Assembly: GCF_003386195.1 (NCBI RefSeq)
Contig: NZ_QRDX01000007.1
Coordinates: 62,001 to 126,000 of the forward strand
DNA: 64,000 nt
Direction of reading: 5' to 3'
Source: Seonamhaeicola aphaedonensis
GTDB lineage: Bacteria > Bacteroidota > Bacteroidia > Flavobacteriales > Flavobacteriaceae
The number at the start of each line of letters is the position of its first letter. Position 1 is the stretch's first letter. Shown here piece by piece: positions 45,018 to 53,644 of this stretch. The notes beneath the pieces were generated by a model, which saw only the letters and a list, made by a program, of their open reading frames with translations, was not told the DNA's origin and did no database searches. The translations under genes and the position numbers were made by a program.

Positions 45018-46229
45018 ATGCAAAACAGAAACTCTTTTAAAATAGAATTTGTGGCATTGATGGCTTCATTAATGTCTTTAGTAGCGCTTTCTATTGATGC
45101 GTTATTACCGGGATTACCAGACATTGGAAATGATTTAGGGGTCTCAAATCCTAATGACAATCAATTACTGATTACCATGATTTTTTTAGGACTTGGTTTT
45201 GGTCAATTAATTTTTGGTCCGTTATCCGACAGTTTTGGAAGAAAGCCTCTAGTATATGTTGGTTTTCTTGTTTTTATTGTTGCTAGTATTATTTGCTTGA
45301 CCACTAAAAGTTTTGAAATGATGATTCTTGGACGTGTTCTTCAAGGTATTGGTTTATCTTCTCCAAGAACCTTGAGTCTTGCCATTATTAGAGATTCTTA
45401 TAGTGGAAACTATATGGCAAAAATTATGTCTATTGTTGTCATGGTATTTATTTTAGTTCCTGTCATTGCACCCGCTATGGGACAATTAGTTTTAAATTTT
45501 TATAGTTGGCATTCCATATTCTACATTAATCTGATTTATGGTTTGCTAATTATGTTGTGGTTCTGGAAACGACAAGACGAAACCTTAGCCAAAGAGCATA
45601 GAATTAAATTAACTTCCCATTTATTCATAGATGGTGTTAAAGAATTTGTAAAACATAGAGATGCTGTGGCTTTCACAATTGTCTCTGGATTTATCACTGG
45701 ATCTTTTATGGTATACTTAAGTACCTCTCAACAAATATTTGAACAACAATACCATTTAGCTGATTTGTTTCCTTATATCTTTGCTTGTCTAGCCATTTCT
45801 GTTGGTTTAGCTACTTATCTAAACAGTGTACTTGTAGTTAAACATGGCATGTGGAAAATTGCTCACAGAGCTGCAGCAGCTTATGCGTTTATATCACTTG
45901 CATATGTTGCTATGTTTTGGTCTGGACAAAATCCTGATATTAAGGTATTGTTAGGCTTTTTTGCTATACAATTTTTTGCAGTAGGATTTCTTTTTGGAAA
46001 TTTAAGAGCTTTAGCCATGCAACCGCTTGGGCATATAGCTGGTATTGGAGCTGCAATTAATGGGTTTGTTTCTACCGTTATGGCGGTGCCAATTGCAAAC
46101 TATATTGGTGGTTTTATAACTGATTCTGTACTACCTCTTTTTATAGGATTTTCTGCTTTTGGAGTACTTTCTTTCCTAACTTTTGTAATCTTAAAAAAGA
46201 TAGAAAACACTATAGATATTCAACATTAA
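45018..46229 (+). CDS. Bcr/CflA family MFS drug-efflux transporter
   Basis: The protein has 403 residues and 12 membrane segments. The loop 2-3 motif GPLSDSFGRKPLVYVG, motif D1 (IDALLPGLPDIGNDL) and RVLQGIGLSSPRTLSLAIIRD are typical of the Bcr/CflA drug:proton antiporters. A Crp-like regulator is encoded divergently. The predicted promoter element lies 4 bases before the start codon. Substrate unknown. Confidence 0.92.
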   Translation: MQNRNSFKIEFVALMASLMSLVALSIDALLPGLPDIGNDLGVSNPNDNQLLITMIFLGLGFGQLIFGPLSDSFGRKPLVYVGFLVFIVASIICLTTKSFEMMILGRVLQGIGLSSPRTLSLAIIRDSYSGNYMAKIMSIVVMVFILVPVIAPAMGQLVLNFYSWHSIFYINLIYGLLIMLWFWKRQDETLAKEHRIKLTSHLFIDGVKEFVKHRDAVAFTIVSGFITGSFMVYLSTSQQIFEQQYHLADLFPYIFACLAISVGLATYLNSVLVVKHGMWKIAHRAAAAYAFISLAYVAMFWSGQNPDIKVLLGFFAIQFFAVGFLFGNLRALAMQPLGHIAGIGAAINGFVSTVMAVPIANYIGGFITDSVLPLFIGFSAFGVLSFLTFVILKKIENTIDIQH

Positions 46230-46304
46230 GCACATTGATTTGATACTGTTTATAATATGTATCATTAAACTTTCTCTTGTGAATTTTCTTTTTTAATTAG
46301 ATAT

Positions 46305-46396
46305 GGTATTTCTGCATTAGAGATTGAGCGCCTATTGGAGCTCTTTTAAAACAACTAGCGAAAGCCCGACGACTTTCTTTGTGAGAATGAAATGCC
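46305..46396. repeat. 92-base structured repeat-like element
   Basis: The ends GGTATTTC (46305-46312) and GAAATGCC (46389-46396) are inverted repeats with one mismatch, and inside lies a GAAAG/CTTTC stem around CCCGACGA. The GCGAAAGCCCGAC segment is GC-richer than its surroundings and recalls dispersed flavobacterial intergenic repeats. The rest of the 46230-46495 gap shows nothing more that I can assign. Confidence 0.45.
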
Positions 46397-46495
46397 AAAC
46401 TAAAAATGGTTTTAATTGATAATTTCTGCTATAATCTATTTGTCAATTCATTATTTTTACGGCTTCAAATTAACTAAAGTTTAAAAAGAAATACA

Positions 46496-47113
46496 ATGAA
46501 AATAATTGGAATTGGAAAGAATTATGTAACTGATAAAAGTGAAATAGCCAATCTAAAAAACGGTGACCAACTCATTTTTTTAAAAGCAGATAGTACATTG
46601 GTTACAGGAAACAGAGATGTAGCATATCCGTCTCATATTTCGAATGAAATTGTTTACGAGGTAGAACTTGTTGCTAAAATTGGGAAAGTAGGTAAAAATA
46701 TTTCTGAGGCCGAAGCATCTTCATACATAAGTGATTTTGCCGTAGGTATTGATTATACGGCTAAAGATTTACTTAATAATAGTAGAGAAAAAAAGTTTCC
46801 ATGGGCCTTGAGCAAGAGTTTTGATGGAGCATCTCCTATTTCTAATTTCAAGCCAATTTCTGAGTTTCCAGATTTAGAAAATATAAATTTTGACCTGAAG
46901 ATAAATGGTGAGCAGATTCAAGTTGGAAATACAGCATTTATGATTTACAATTTTTCTGAAATCATAGCTTACGTATCTAAATTCATGACCCTAAATCCGG
47001 GAGATTTAATCTTTACTGGAACTCCTGCTGATGGTATTGGTTTAATTAATAAAGGTGACCATTTACAAGCTTCAATTGAGGGAACATTAATGCTGGATTT
47101 TAAGATGATTTAA
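46496..47113 (+). CDS. Fumarylacetoacetate hydrolase family protein
   Basis: The protein has 205 residues. The FAH fold is read from IGKNYVTDKSE at the N-terminus, the metal-binding EVELVAKIGK (Glu-x-Glu), GIDYTAKDL with its Asp, KSFDGASPIS and the C-terminal NPGDLIFTGTPADG. Short members of this family decarboxylate or hydrate 2-oxoacids such as oxaloacetate. The specific substrate is not visible. It ends in a 15-bp perfect terminator shared with the convergent FKBP gene. Confidence 0.92.
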   Translation: MKIIGIGKNYVTDKSEIANLKNGDQLIFLKADSTLVTGNRDVAYPSHISNEIVYEVELVAKIGKVGKNISEAEASSYISDFAVGIDYTAKDLLNNSREKKFPWALSKSFDGASPISNFKPISEFPDLENINFDLKINGEQIQVGNTAFMIYNFSEIIAYVSKFMTLNPGDLIFTGTPADGIGLINKGDHLQASIEGTLMLDFKMI

Positions 47114-47118
47114 ACCTA

Positions 47119-47152
47119 ACGAAAAAACACTTCTAAAGAAGTGTTTTTTCGT
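47119..47152. terminator. Strong bidirectional terminator
   Basis: ACGAAAAAACACTTC and GAAGTGTTTTTTCGT form a perfect 15-bp stem with a TAAA loop, with T-runs in the arms on both strands, between two convergent genes. Confidence 0.88.
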
Positions 47153-47161
47153 ATGATACAA

Positions 47162-48127
47162 TTAGTTAGATTCTGTTTCCTCGGGATCTAGATATTTAGC
47201 TATGCCATTTTTACCAATATCATTGGTAGGATCTCCATCACCATCAATATCTTCATTGGCTGTTGGAATACCGTCTCCGTCATCATCAGGGTCAAAATAA
47301 TTTGGAATACCGTCCTCATCAGTATCATCACCATCAATAACACCAATAGCTGAATTAATATTAAAATCACCATCGTCATTTAAGTCTTCTTTATGGGAAG
47401 GAATACCATCATTATCATGGTCATTTTCGGTGGTAGCTATTAATTCAAACTTAAAGATTAGTGGTGAATAAGCTGGTATAAGTGATTGGGCATTCTGATA
47501 ATACCCTAAACCAGAAGGTAAAAACATAACACCAATTCCAGGATTACTAAAACTAATTGTTCCATCACCATTATCAACATAACCTGCAGCCACATTAAAC
47601 TGTGGAAAAACTCTTCTCCAGCCAGGAATTAACGTTGTTAAATCAAAATAAGTATCAGGATTTACCTTACTATCAAATGCATCGTCTAAATTATTCAAAT
47701 CTGCATCTAAAGTATACCCCTCATAGGTTGCCAATACATTATCAGCAAAAGTTGGTGACTCAGCTCCTCCTCCATTGTTTAGGTTAAGTATGTAATACTC
47801 ATAATTAGCATCTGCAAAAACAGTTTTTTTAGAGGTTCCTACAGCATTAATCAATAAAGAATCGGCGTTTTCTGAAATGCTAAGCCCTTGCGTACTTAGA
47901 ATCTGTAAATCAGTAATTTTCGGGTTGCTATTTCCTTCAAAAGCACTTTTATTATAATAATGGGTTTCTAAAAACTCTACCAAAGAATCGTTATCTATTA
48001 TTTGTTGTTCATATCTATCTCTAATTTCAACAACAATCACATCGTCACTAGCTTCATCATTTTTATTGCATGATAAAAAACAAAACACCATACATAATGC
48101 AAATAGACCTATTTTTTCTAATTTCAT
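47162..48127 (-). CDS. FKBP-type prolyl isomerase lipoprotein with calcium-binding repeats
   Basis: From the ATG at 48127 the protein has 321 residues and starts with a lipoprotein signal (lipobox FLSC, Cys20). An in-frame ATG at 48187 would add 20 residues and hide the signal. A degenerate FKBP domain spans about 130-235 (VLATYEGYTLDADLN, LIPGWRRVFPQF, GVMFLPSGLGYY). The C-terminal 80 residues are thrombospondin type 3-like Asp-rich repeats (DNDGIPSHKEDLNDDGD, DEDGIPNYFDPDDDGDG), which bind calcium. It is likely a cell-surface folding helper. Confidence 0.9.
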   Translation of the reverse strand: MKLEKIGLFALCMVFCFLSCNKNDEASDDVIVVEIRDRYEQQIIDNDSLVEFLETHYYNKSAFEGNSNPKITDLQILSTQGLSISENADSLLINAVGTSKKTVFADANYEYYILNLNNGGGAESPTFADNVLATYEGYTLDADLNNLDDAFDSKVNPDTYFDLTTLIPGWRRVFPQFNVAAGYVDNGDGTISFSNPGIGVMFLPSGLGYYQNAQSLIPAYSPLIFKFELIATTENDHDNDGIPSHKEDLNDDGDFNINSAIGVIDGDDTDEDGIPNYFDPDDDGDGIPTANEDIDGDGDPTNDIGKNGIAKYLDPEETESN

Positions 48128-48287
48128 TTTAATATTTTTTCGACTTAAATTAAAACACCATCTAACTCTATAAACTGATAACTTCAATTCTGGTTTAAAT
48201 TCCTAATAATGTTTATTTTTGAGGCGCAAGATACAATTTTAAAGCCATCTTGTACAATAACATTAACGTAGTTTTACAAATAATTAT

Positions 48288-48659
48288 ATGCGTATTGATA
48301 AGTATTTATGGTGCGTTAGGTATTATAAAACCAGATCATTGGCTACTACTGCTTGCAAAAAAGGACAGGTAAAAGTAAATCAAGATACGGTAAAGCCTGG
48401 TAGGGAAATTTTTCCACAAGATGTTATTGAGTTAAGAAAAAATCAAATTAATTATAGATTAACTGTTAATGACATCCCAGATAGTAGAGTTGGCGCTAAG
48501 TTGGTTGATATTTATAGAACAGACACCACTCCTAAAGAACAATTTGAAGCTCAAGAACTTTTAAGATACTCTAAGGACTACTACCGAAAAAAAGGCATAG
48601 GCAGACCCACAAAAAAAGATAGGCGCGATATTGATAGTTTTACCGATGAAAATGAATAA
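48288..48659 (+). CDS. S4-domain RNA-binding protein (Hsp15-like)
   Basis: The protein has 123 residues. The S4 RNA-binding domain fills the first 55 (RIDKYLWCVRYYKTRSLATTACKKG with VKVNQDTVKPGREI), followed by a basic C-terminal tail (YYRKKGIGRPTKKDRRDID), as in Hsp15 of E. coli, which recycles 50S subunits carrying nascent chains. The pattern and length match. A TAnnTTTA-like -7 box is about 15 bases before the ATG. Confidence 0.9.
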   Translation: MRIDKYLWCVRYYKTRSLATTACKKGQVKVNQDTVKPGREIFPQDVIELRKNQINYRLTVNDIPDSRVGAKLVDIYRTDTTPKEQFEAQELLRYSKDYYRKKGIGRPTKKDRRDIDSFTDENE

Positions 48660-48824
48660 TCCTTTTTGATAAAGACAACATTTTGCCTATCAAAGTTTTG
48701 TGTAATTTATTTGAACATATTAAACAACATAGTTAGTTTACAGAAATTTTTTATTTGATTTATAGTGAATCTATAAATGAAAAAAATCCTGTACTTTTAT
48801 ACTTTAATTTTTGAAAAAAAGCAT

Positions 48825-49328
48825 ATGACCGTAAAAAATAATGTGATTTTAAATCATACCGAAATCAACCATAAAATAAGACGCATTGCTTTTCAAATAT
48901 ATGAGAGCAATGTAAATGAAGAAGAAGTTATTTTAGCTGGTATTGATAAAAATGGTTACGTGTTTGCAAAAAAATTAAAAACAGCACTTCAAAAAATATC
49001 GGATATTGAACCCATTTTATGTAAAGTGAGTATTGATAAAAAAAATCCGCAGTCTGAAATAAAAACTTCAATATCAGAATCAGAATACAAGAACAAATCC
49101 TTAGTATTGGTTGATGATGTTTTAAACTCTGGAACCACCCTTATTTATGGGGTTAAACATTTTTTAAATGTACCTTTAAAACAATTTAAAACAGCTGTTT
49201 TGGTTAACAGAAATCATAAAAAATATCCTGTAAAGGCAGATTTTAAAGGTATTTCTTTATCTACCTCCTTGCATGAACACGTCAATGTGGTTTTAGAGGG
49301 AAAAGTATTTGAAGCTGTTTTAGAGTAG
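48825..49328 (+). CDS. Phosphoribosyltransferase family protein (PyrR-like)
   Basis: From the ATG at 48825 the protein has 167 residues. It has the type I PRTase PRPP loop VLVDDVLNSGTTLIYG, and VILNHTEINHKIRRIAFQIYE at the start is typical of the PyrR-like group. A longer frame from 48777 adds 16 residues that overlap likely promoter sequence. It may be a uracil phosphoribosyltransferase/pyr regulator, but no pyrimidine genes are near. The 3' end overlaps the convergent aroK gene by 9 bases. Confidence 0.85.
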   Translation: MTVKNNVILNHTEINHKIRRIAFQIYESNVNEEEVILAGIDKNGYVFAKKLKTALQKISDIEPILCKVSIDKKNPQSEIKTSISESEYKNKSLVLVDDVLNSGTTLIYGVKHFLNVPLKQFKTAVLVNRNHKKYPVKADFKGISLSTSLHEHVNVVLEGKVFEAVLE

Positions 49329-49838
49329 CTTCATAACCTCTTTAGTAATTTTGTCTTTAGACTTATCGTCCGTATTTACAACATATTCTGCTCTATTGTA
49401 AAAAGGCATTCGCTCAAATATATGCTTACCAATAAATTCTGCCAAAGCGTCTTCGGTTTGAATATGAGCTATTAAAGGACGTTTTGCTTTCTTTTTAATT
49501 AGTTTTTTTGCAAGTTTTGGTATTGAAGATTTTAAATAAATACTTTTAGCATACTTATTACTTAAAATAATGTCCATATTATTTCCAAAACAAGGTGTAC
49601 CCCCACCCAAAGACAAAATGAGGTTTTTGTCTGTTTCAAGAAGTTGTTTTAAATATTCTGTTTCTTTCTTTCTAAAATAAATTTCGCCTTTTGACTCAAA
49701 GATTTCTTTCACACTAGCGTTTTCTTTTTCTTCAATAAAATCATCTAAATCTATTAAATCAAAATCTAATTTCTTAGACAACCTTCTACCTATTGAAGAC
49801 TTACCAGAACCCATATATCCAATTAAAACAACTACCAT
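49320..49838 (-). CDS. aroK: Shikimate kinase
   Basis: The protein has 172 residues and phosphorylates the 3-hydroxyl of shikimate in aromatic amino acid synthesis. The P-loop GYMGSGKSSIG (7-17), the shikimate-binding DLDDFIEE with its Asp, FRKKETEYL and GGGTPCF are all intact, and AKRPLI marks the lid region. The gene converges with the PRTase gene and overlaps its last codons by 9 bases. Confidence 0.95.
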   Translation of the reverse strand: MVVVLIGYMGSGKSSIGRRLSKKLDFDLIDLDDFIEEKENASVKEIFESKGEIYFRKKETEYLKQLLETDKNLILSLGGGTPCFGNNMDIILSNKYAKSIYLKSSIPKLAKKLIKKKAKRPLIAHIQTEDALAEFIGKHIFERMPFYNRAEYVVNTDDKSKDKITKEVMKLL

Positions 49839-49914
49839 TTTTACGCTATAATTTGATTATTAAAAACATACGATTTAGCGTGGCAAAAAAACAAAAATTT
49901 ATTCAAAAAAAGTA

Positions 49915-49944
49915 TTGTTTTATTAATTAAACATTATATATTTG
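49915..49944 (+). promoter_or_regulatory. Promoter of tRNA-Lys
   Basis: TTG (49915-49917) and TATATTTG (49937-49944) are 19 bases apart, an excellent match to the Bacteroidota consensus. The tRNA begins 36 bases downstream of the -7 element. Confidence 0.7.
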
Positions 49945-49980
49945 CACCCGCAAACAAGGAACAACCTTTGTTTTACTTAA

Positions 49981-50053
49981 GACTAGGTAGCTCAGCTGGT
50001 AGAGCATAACACTTTTAATGTTAGGGTCCTGGGTTCGAGCCCCAGCCTGGTCA
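49981..50053 (+). tRNA. tRNA-Lys (anticodon TTT)
   Basis: A full cloverleaf folds: acceptor GACTAGG (49981-49987) with CCTGGTC (50046-50052) and A at 50053; D arm GCTC/GAGC; anticodon arm TAACA/TGTTA around CTTTTAA, anticodon at 50014-50016; T arm CTGGG/CCCAG around TTCGAGC. CCA is not encoded. Confidence 0.97.
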
Positions 50054-50071
50054 CTTATTAAGATTATTAAT

Positions 50072-50104
50072 AAACCTTACTAACATAAATAGTAAGGTTT
50101 TTTT
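50072..50104 (+). terminator. Terminator of tRNA-Lys
   Basis: AAACCTTACTA (50072-50082) and TAGTAAGGTTT (50090-50100) form a perfect 11-bp stem with a 7-base loop, followed by TTTT. Confidence 0.85.
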
Positions 50105-50146
50105 ATTTAAAATGAATCTAATAATATTTAGTCAATCTAAATTCAC

Positions 50147-50174
50147 TTGATTAGAAGACTAATTTTTATATTTG
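50147..50174 (+). promoter_or_regulatory. Promoter of tRNA-Leu
   Basis: TTG (50147-50149) and TATATTTG (50167-50174) are 17 bases apart; the -7 box plus following GC is the same as at the tRNA-Lys gene. The tRNA begins 27 bases further on. Confidence 0.65.
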
Positions 50175-50201
50175 CGGTCACAACAGGTTGCAATATAAAT
50201 T

Positions 50202-50285
50202 GCACACGTGGCGGAATTGGTAGACGCGCTGCCTTGAGGGGGCAGTGTCCTTAAGGATGTGGAGGTTCGAATCCTCTCGTGTGCA
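50202..50285 (+). tRNA. tRNA-Leu (anticodon GAG)
   Basis: The acceptor GCACACG (50202-50208) pairs with CGTGTGC (50278-50284), discriminator A. The anticodon stem CTGCC/GGCAG holds TTGAGGG with GAG at 50236-50238. A long variable arm (about TGTCCTTAAGGATGT) makes it class II, as required for leucine. CCA is not encoded. Confidence 0.97.
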
Positions 50286-50293
50286 CATTCAAT

Positions 50294-50329
50294 AAAAAAG
50301 GTTTAGAAATTTATTCTAAACCTTTTTTT
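50294..50329. terminator. Terminator shared by tRNA-Leu and the VOC gene
   Basis: AAAAAAGGTTTAGAA (50294-50308) pairs perfectly with TTCTAAACCTTTTTT (50314-50328) over a 5-base loop. The T-run of the plus strand overlaps the stop codon of the convergent VOC gene, and the minus strand can use the same hairpin. Confidence 0.85.
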
Positions 50330-50744
50330 AGGATGCAAAAATTTCTCTGGCACTTTTAAAACTTTTAAACTCAATCATATAACCATTAGGGTCCTTTACA
50401 AAAAAGGACAAGTGCTCGCCTATTTTATGCTCCATAAAAGACACCTCTGTGGTAACCTCTAAATTACTATCCTGAAAAAGTTTTGTATAAAGTTCTCCCC
50501 AATAATCAGTATCTACTATTACACCAAAATGAAAGGAAGGCAATACATGATCTCCTAACCTGTAGTCTTTAAAGTTAAAGTTGAAATCACCCGATTTTGT
50601 AAAAGTAATCTGATTTCCATAAAGATTCACATCAAGCCATGTTTCTGTATGCCTACCTAAAGGCATCCCCAAAACTTCTGTATAAAATTTCCTTGTTTCG
50701 CTTATATCTTTACAAGGTAGTGCTAAGTGAAATTTTGCATTCAT
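50328..50744 (-). CDS. VOC (glyoxalase/bleomycin-resistance fold) protein
   Basis: The protein has 138 residues and two beta-alpha-beta-beta-beta modules. FHLALPCKDISETRKFYTEVLG at the start and FVKDPNGYMIEFKSF at the end are the standard family motifs, with His and Glu as metal ligands. The enzymatic reaction is not evident. It lies 13 bases downstream of the acidic-protein gene. Confidence 0.9.
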   Translation of the reverse strand: MNAKFHLALPCKDISETRKFYTEVLGMPLGRHTETWLDVNLYGNQITFTKSGDFNFNFKDYRLGDHVLPSFHFGVIVDTDYWGELYTKLFQDSNLEVTTEVSFMEHKIGEHLSFFVKDPNGYMIEFKSFKSAREIFAS

Positions 50745-50757
50745 AAGAGATGCTTTA

Positions 50758-51087
50758 TTATTCTATATCTTCTTCTCCGTCTAAGAGTTCTATATCCTCA
50801 ACGTTAGAGTCATCATTGGAGTCATTATCATCATCAGAATCTAAGTCATCATCTGAAAAATCTTCCATAGCCTTAACAAGTTTGACGCCTACTTTTACCA
50901 AATATTTGGTGTCCGCTGTTATGACTTCAACTGCTTCAATAACCTCATTATGTTGATTTCTAAAGGATATTATTTGATCATCATCATAACCATCTGGATA
51001 TTTTTCTACTAATAAGGCTAATATCTCTGGAGTTAACTTTTTAAAATCTACAATGACACGCTTTAAATTATCGTTTCTATTTTTCAT
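50758..51087 (-). CDS. Conserved acidic protein of unknown function
   Basis: The protein has 109 residues. The first 75 form a compact domain (NDNLKRVIVDFKKLTPEILALL, YPDGYDDDQIISFRN, EAVEVITADTKYLVKVGVKL). The last 30 are almost only Asp, Ser, Asn and Glu (DDDLDSDDDNDSNDD), probably disordered. I recall similar flavobacterial proteins being labelled DNA primase, but nothing in the sequence supports that. It is encoded between the polyamine operon and the VOC gene. Confidence 0.75.
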   Translation of the reverse strand: MKNRNDNLKRVIVDFKKLTPEILALLVEKYPDGYDDDQIISFRNQHNEVIEAVEVITADTKYLVKVGVKLVKAMEDFSDDDLDSDDDNDSNDDSNVEDIELLDGEEDIE

Positions 51088-51130
51088 AGGGTTGGTTTTA
51101 TGATAAGGGTTGTTTTATTTTATAAATATA

Positions 51131-52666
51131 CTATTTATGACTATCCTTTCTAATGACATCATAAAAATCTTTTCGCCTGTCCTTTAAATTTTTTACAGCT
51201 CCAAAATAATGAAGCTCTCTTAACAAACTGATATCTACATCAGCCACTAAAATCATTTCTGTATTTGGTGTAGCTTCTGCTTTTATCCCATTGCTAGGAA
51301 AAGAGAAATCACATGGTGTAAAAACAGCAGATTGTGCGTATTGAATATCCATATTATTAACGTTTGGTAAATTTCCAACACTACCAGCTATAGCTACATA
51401 ACATTCGTTTTCTATAGCTCTGGCTTGAGCACATAAACGCACTCTAGAATAGCCATTTTGAGTATCGGTTAAAAACGGAACAAAAAGAATATCCATACCT
51501 TCATCTGCCAACAATCTGGACAATTCTGGAAACTCAGAATCATAACAAATCAAAACGCCCACTTTACCACAATCGGTATCAAAAGTTTTTAACTTATTAC
51601 CCCTTTGCATACCCCATACTTTAGATTCATCAGGCGTAACATGTATTTTTTCATAGCGTTCAACGTTACCGTCTCGCTTGCATAAATAACCCACATTATA
51701 TAGCTTATCATTTACAACCTCTGGCATACTACCAGAAATAATGTTAATGTTATAACTTATGGATAGCTCCTTTAACTTTTCAACTATTCTATTAGTAAAT
51801 TTAGCTAATTCTCTAATAGCTTCTGGTTCATGCAAATGATTGAATTCTGCCATTAAAGGTGCATTGAAAAACTCTGGCAATAAAGCAAAATCGCTCCTGT
51901 AAGCTGATACACTATCAATAAAATATTCAACCTGTTGCATTAGTGCATCAAAATTTTTGTAACTGCGCATTTGCCATTGGATAAGTCCTAAACGAACCAC
52001 CGTTTTTGTGGTGCTAACCTTTTTAGTTGGCTTGGTATAATAAATGTTATCCCACTCCATTAATACTGCATATTCATGAGAAGCAGAATCACCTTCTAAA
52101 TACCCTTTTAATATCCTAACAGGATGAAAATCATTAGAAATTTGAAAGTTTAAAACAGGGTCATTGATTTCTTTACGTTTTACCTTTTCAATATATGCTT
52201 TGGGCGATAAATCTTTATGCTTATGATAATTTGGCATTCTACCTCCAAACACAATGCCTTTAAGATTCAGGTTTTCACAAACCTCTTTTCGGTAATCATA
52301 TAACCTACGTCCCAGCCGTAATCCTCTATATTCTGGTTTTATAAATACATCAATACCATAAAGTACATCGCCATTAGGGTTGTGATTTTTAAAAGAGTCG
52401 CCTGCTATAATATCGGCATAGGTATGATTATCATCAATAGAATCATAATCTACAATTAATGATAACGCACATCCTGCTAACTGACCATCAATTTTAATAA
52501 CAACCTGTCCTTCTGGAAATAGAGTAGTTAAACGTTCAATATGATGTCTTTTCCAATAGGAGTCCAGCACACCACCATAAGCCTCTAAGGTGGCAACTTT
52601 TAATTCTTCAAAGTCATCAACTGTTAGAAATTTTAGCTCAATATTTTCTATACCTTCTACGTTCAT
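51131..52666 (-). CDS. GNAT acetyltransferase fused to a carbon-nitrogen hydrolase
   Basis: From the ATG at 52666 the protein has 511 residues. A GNAT domain fills about 10-205 (IDVFIKPEYRGLRLGRRLYDYRK holds the acetyl-CoA loop). A nitrilase-fold amidohydrolase follows from about 225, with the triad Glu265 (LLPEFF), Lys340 (YEKIHVTP) and Cys374 (ICYDSEFPE). A TTG at 52675 is in frame but overlaps the upstream gene. It is the last gene of a polyamine operon, two bases behind the deoxyhypusine-synthase-like gene, so an acetylated or carbamoylated polyamine is a reasonable substrate guess. Confidence 0.9.
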   Translation of the reverse strand: MNVEGIENIELKFLTVDDFEELKVATLEAYGGVLDSYWKRHHIERLTTLFPEGQVVIKIDGQLAGCALSLIVDYDSIDDNHTYADIIAGDSFKNHNPNGDVLYGIDVFIKPEYRGLRLGRRLYDYRKEVCENLNLKGIVFGGRMPNYHKHKDLSPKAYIEKVKRKEINDPVLNFQISNDFHPVRILKGYLEGDSASHEYAVLMEWDNIYYTKPTKKVSTTKTVVRLGLIQWQMRSYKNFDALMQQVEYFIDSVSAYRSDFALLPEFFNAPLMAEFNHLHEPEAIRELAKFTNRIVEKLKELSISYNINIISGSMPEVVNDKLYNVGYLCKRDGNVERYEKIHVTPDESKVWGMQRGNKLKTFDTDCGKVGVLICYDSEFPELSRLLADEGMDILFVPFLTDTQNGYSRVRLCAQARAIENECYVAIAGSVGNLPNVNNMDIQYAQSAVFTPCDFSFPSNGIKAEATPNTEMILVADVDISLLRELHYFGAVKNLKDRRKDFYDVIRKDSHK

Positions 52667-52668
52667 AT

Positions 52669-53643
52669 TTACCAACCTAAAAGATAAGCAAAAATTAAAG
52701 GTGCTACGATGGTGGCATCACTTTCTATGATAAATTTTGGTGTGTCTATATCTAATTTTCCCCATGTAATTTTTTCATTTGGCACTGCACCAGAGTAAGA
52801 CCCATAACTTGTGGTAGAATCACTTATTTGACAAAAATAGCTCCAAAAAGGTGTGTCTGTGCGTTCCATGTCTTGATACAACATAGGCACCACACATATA
52901 GGAAAATCTCCCGCTATACCTCCTCCAATTTGAAAGAATCCGATACCCTTTGCAGAATTGTTTGTATACCAATCTGCCAAAAAGGTCATATACTCAATCC
53001 CAGATTTCATGGTACTAGCATGTAATTCACCTTTTAAAACATAGCTTGCAAAAATATTACCCATGGTACTATCTTCCCACCCCGGGCAAACGATTGGTAT
53101 GTTTTTTTCAGCAGCAGCATACATCCAAGAATCTTTTACATCAATTTCGTAGTATTGCTCTAAAACACCAGACAACAACATTTTATACATATACTCATGT
53201 GGCAAATAGCGTTCTCCTTTACTTTCTGCTTCTTTCCAAATATCAAAAATGTGTGCTTGTAGTTTTCTGAAGGCTTCTTCTTCTGGAATACAAGTATCTG
53301 TAACCCTGTTAAGCCCTTTTTCCAATAAGTCCCACTCATCTTTTGGTGTTAAATCTCGATAATTGGGTACCCGTTTATAATGTGAGTGCGCCACCAAGTT
53401 CATAATATCTTCTTCAAGGTTGGCTCCTGTACATGAAATTATCTGTACTTTATCCTTACGAATCATTTCTGCAAAACTCTTTCCTAGTTCGGCAGTACTC
53501 ATAGCTCCAGCTAGAGACACGAGCATTTTAGCTCCATTTTGTAATTGAGCCTCATACCCTTTTGCAGCATCAACCAATGCAGCCGCATTGAAATGCAAAT
53601 AATGAGTTTCTATAAATTTTGAAATTGGTCCTTTAGTATTCAT
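52669..53643 (-). CDS. Deoxyhypusine-synthase-like protein, putative polyamine synthase
   Basis: The protein has 324 residues and belongs to the deoxyhypusine synthase family: MLVSLAGAMSTAELGKSFAE and SCTGANLEEDIMNLVAHSHY form the NAD site, and VPNEKITWGKLDID holds Lys296, which aligns with the Lys that carries the butylamine intermediate. Bacteria lack eIF5A, so this copy cannot have the textbook role; DHS-derived enzymes elsewhere make homospermidine. Position behind speA and a speB-like gene supports polyamine synthesis. One base separates it from the agmatinase-like gene. Confidence 0.9.
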   Translation of the reverse strand: MNTKGPISKFIETHYLHFNAAALVDAAKGYEAQLQNGAKMLVSLAGAMSTAELGKSFAEMIRKDKVQIISCTGANLEEDIMNLVAHSHYKRVPNYRDLTPKDEWDLLEKGLNRVTDTCIPEEEAFRKLQAHIFDIWKEAESKGERYLPHEYMYKMLLSGVLEQYYEIDVKDSWMYAAAEKNIPIVCPGWEDSTMGNIFASYVLKGELHASTMKSGIEYMTFLADWYTNNSAKGIGFFQIGGGIAGDFPICVVPMLYQDMERTDTPFWSYFCQISDSTTSYGSYSGAVPNEKITWGKLDIDTPKFIIESDATIVAPLIFAYLLGW

Positions 53644-53644
53644 C

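Noticed and set aside
48128-48187. Longer start of the FKBP lipoprotein
   Set aside because: It would place 20 polar residues before a clear lipoprotein signal peptide.
50758-51087. DNA primase as name of the acidic 109-residue protein
   Set aside because: No zinc finger, TOPRIM or other primase motif is present; the acidic tail carries no functional information.
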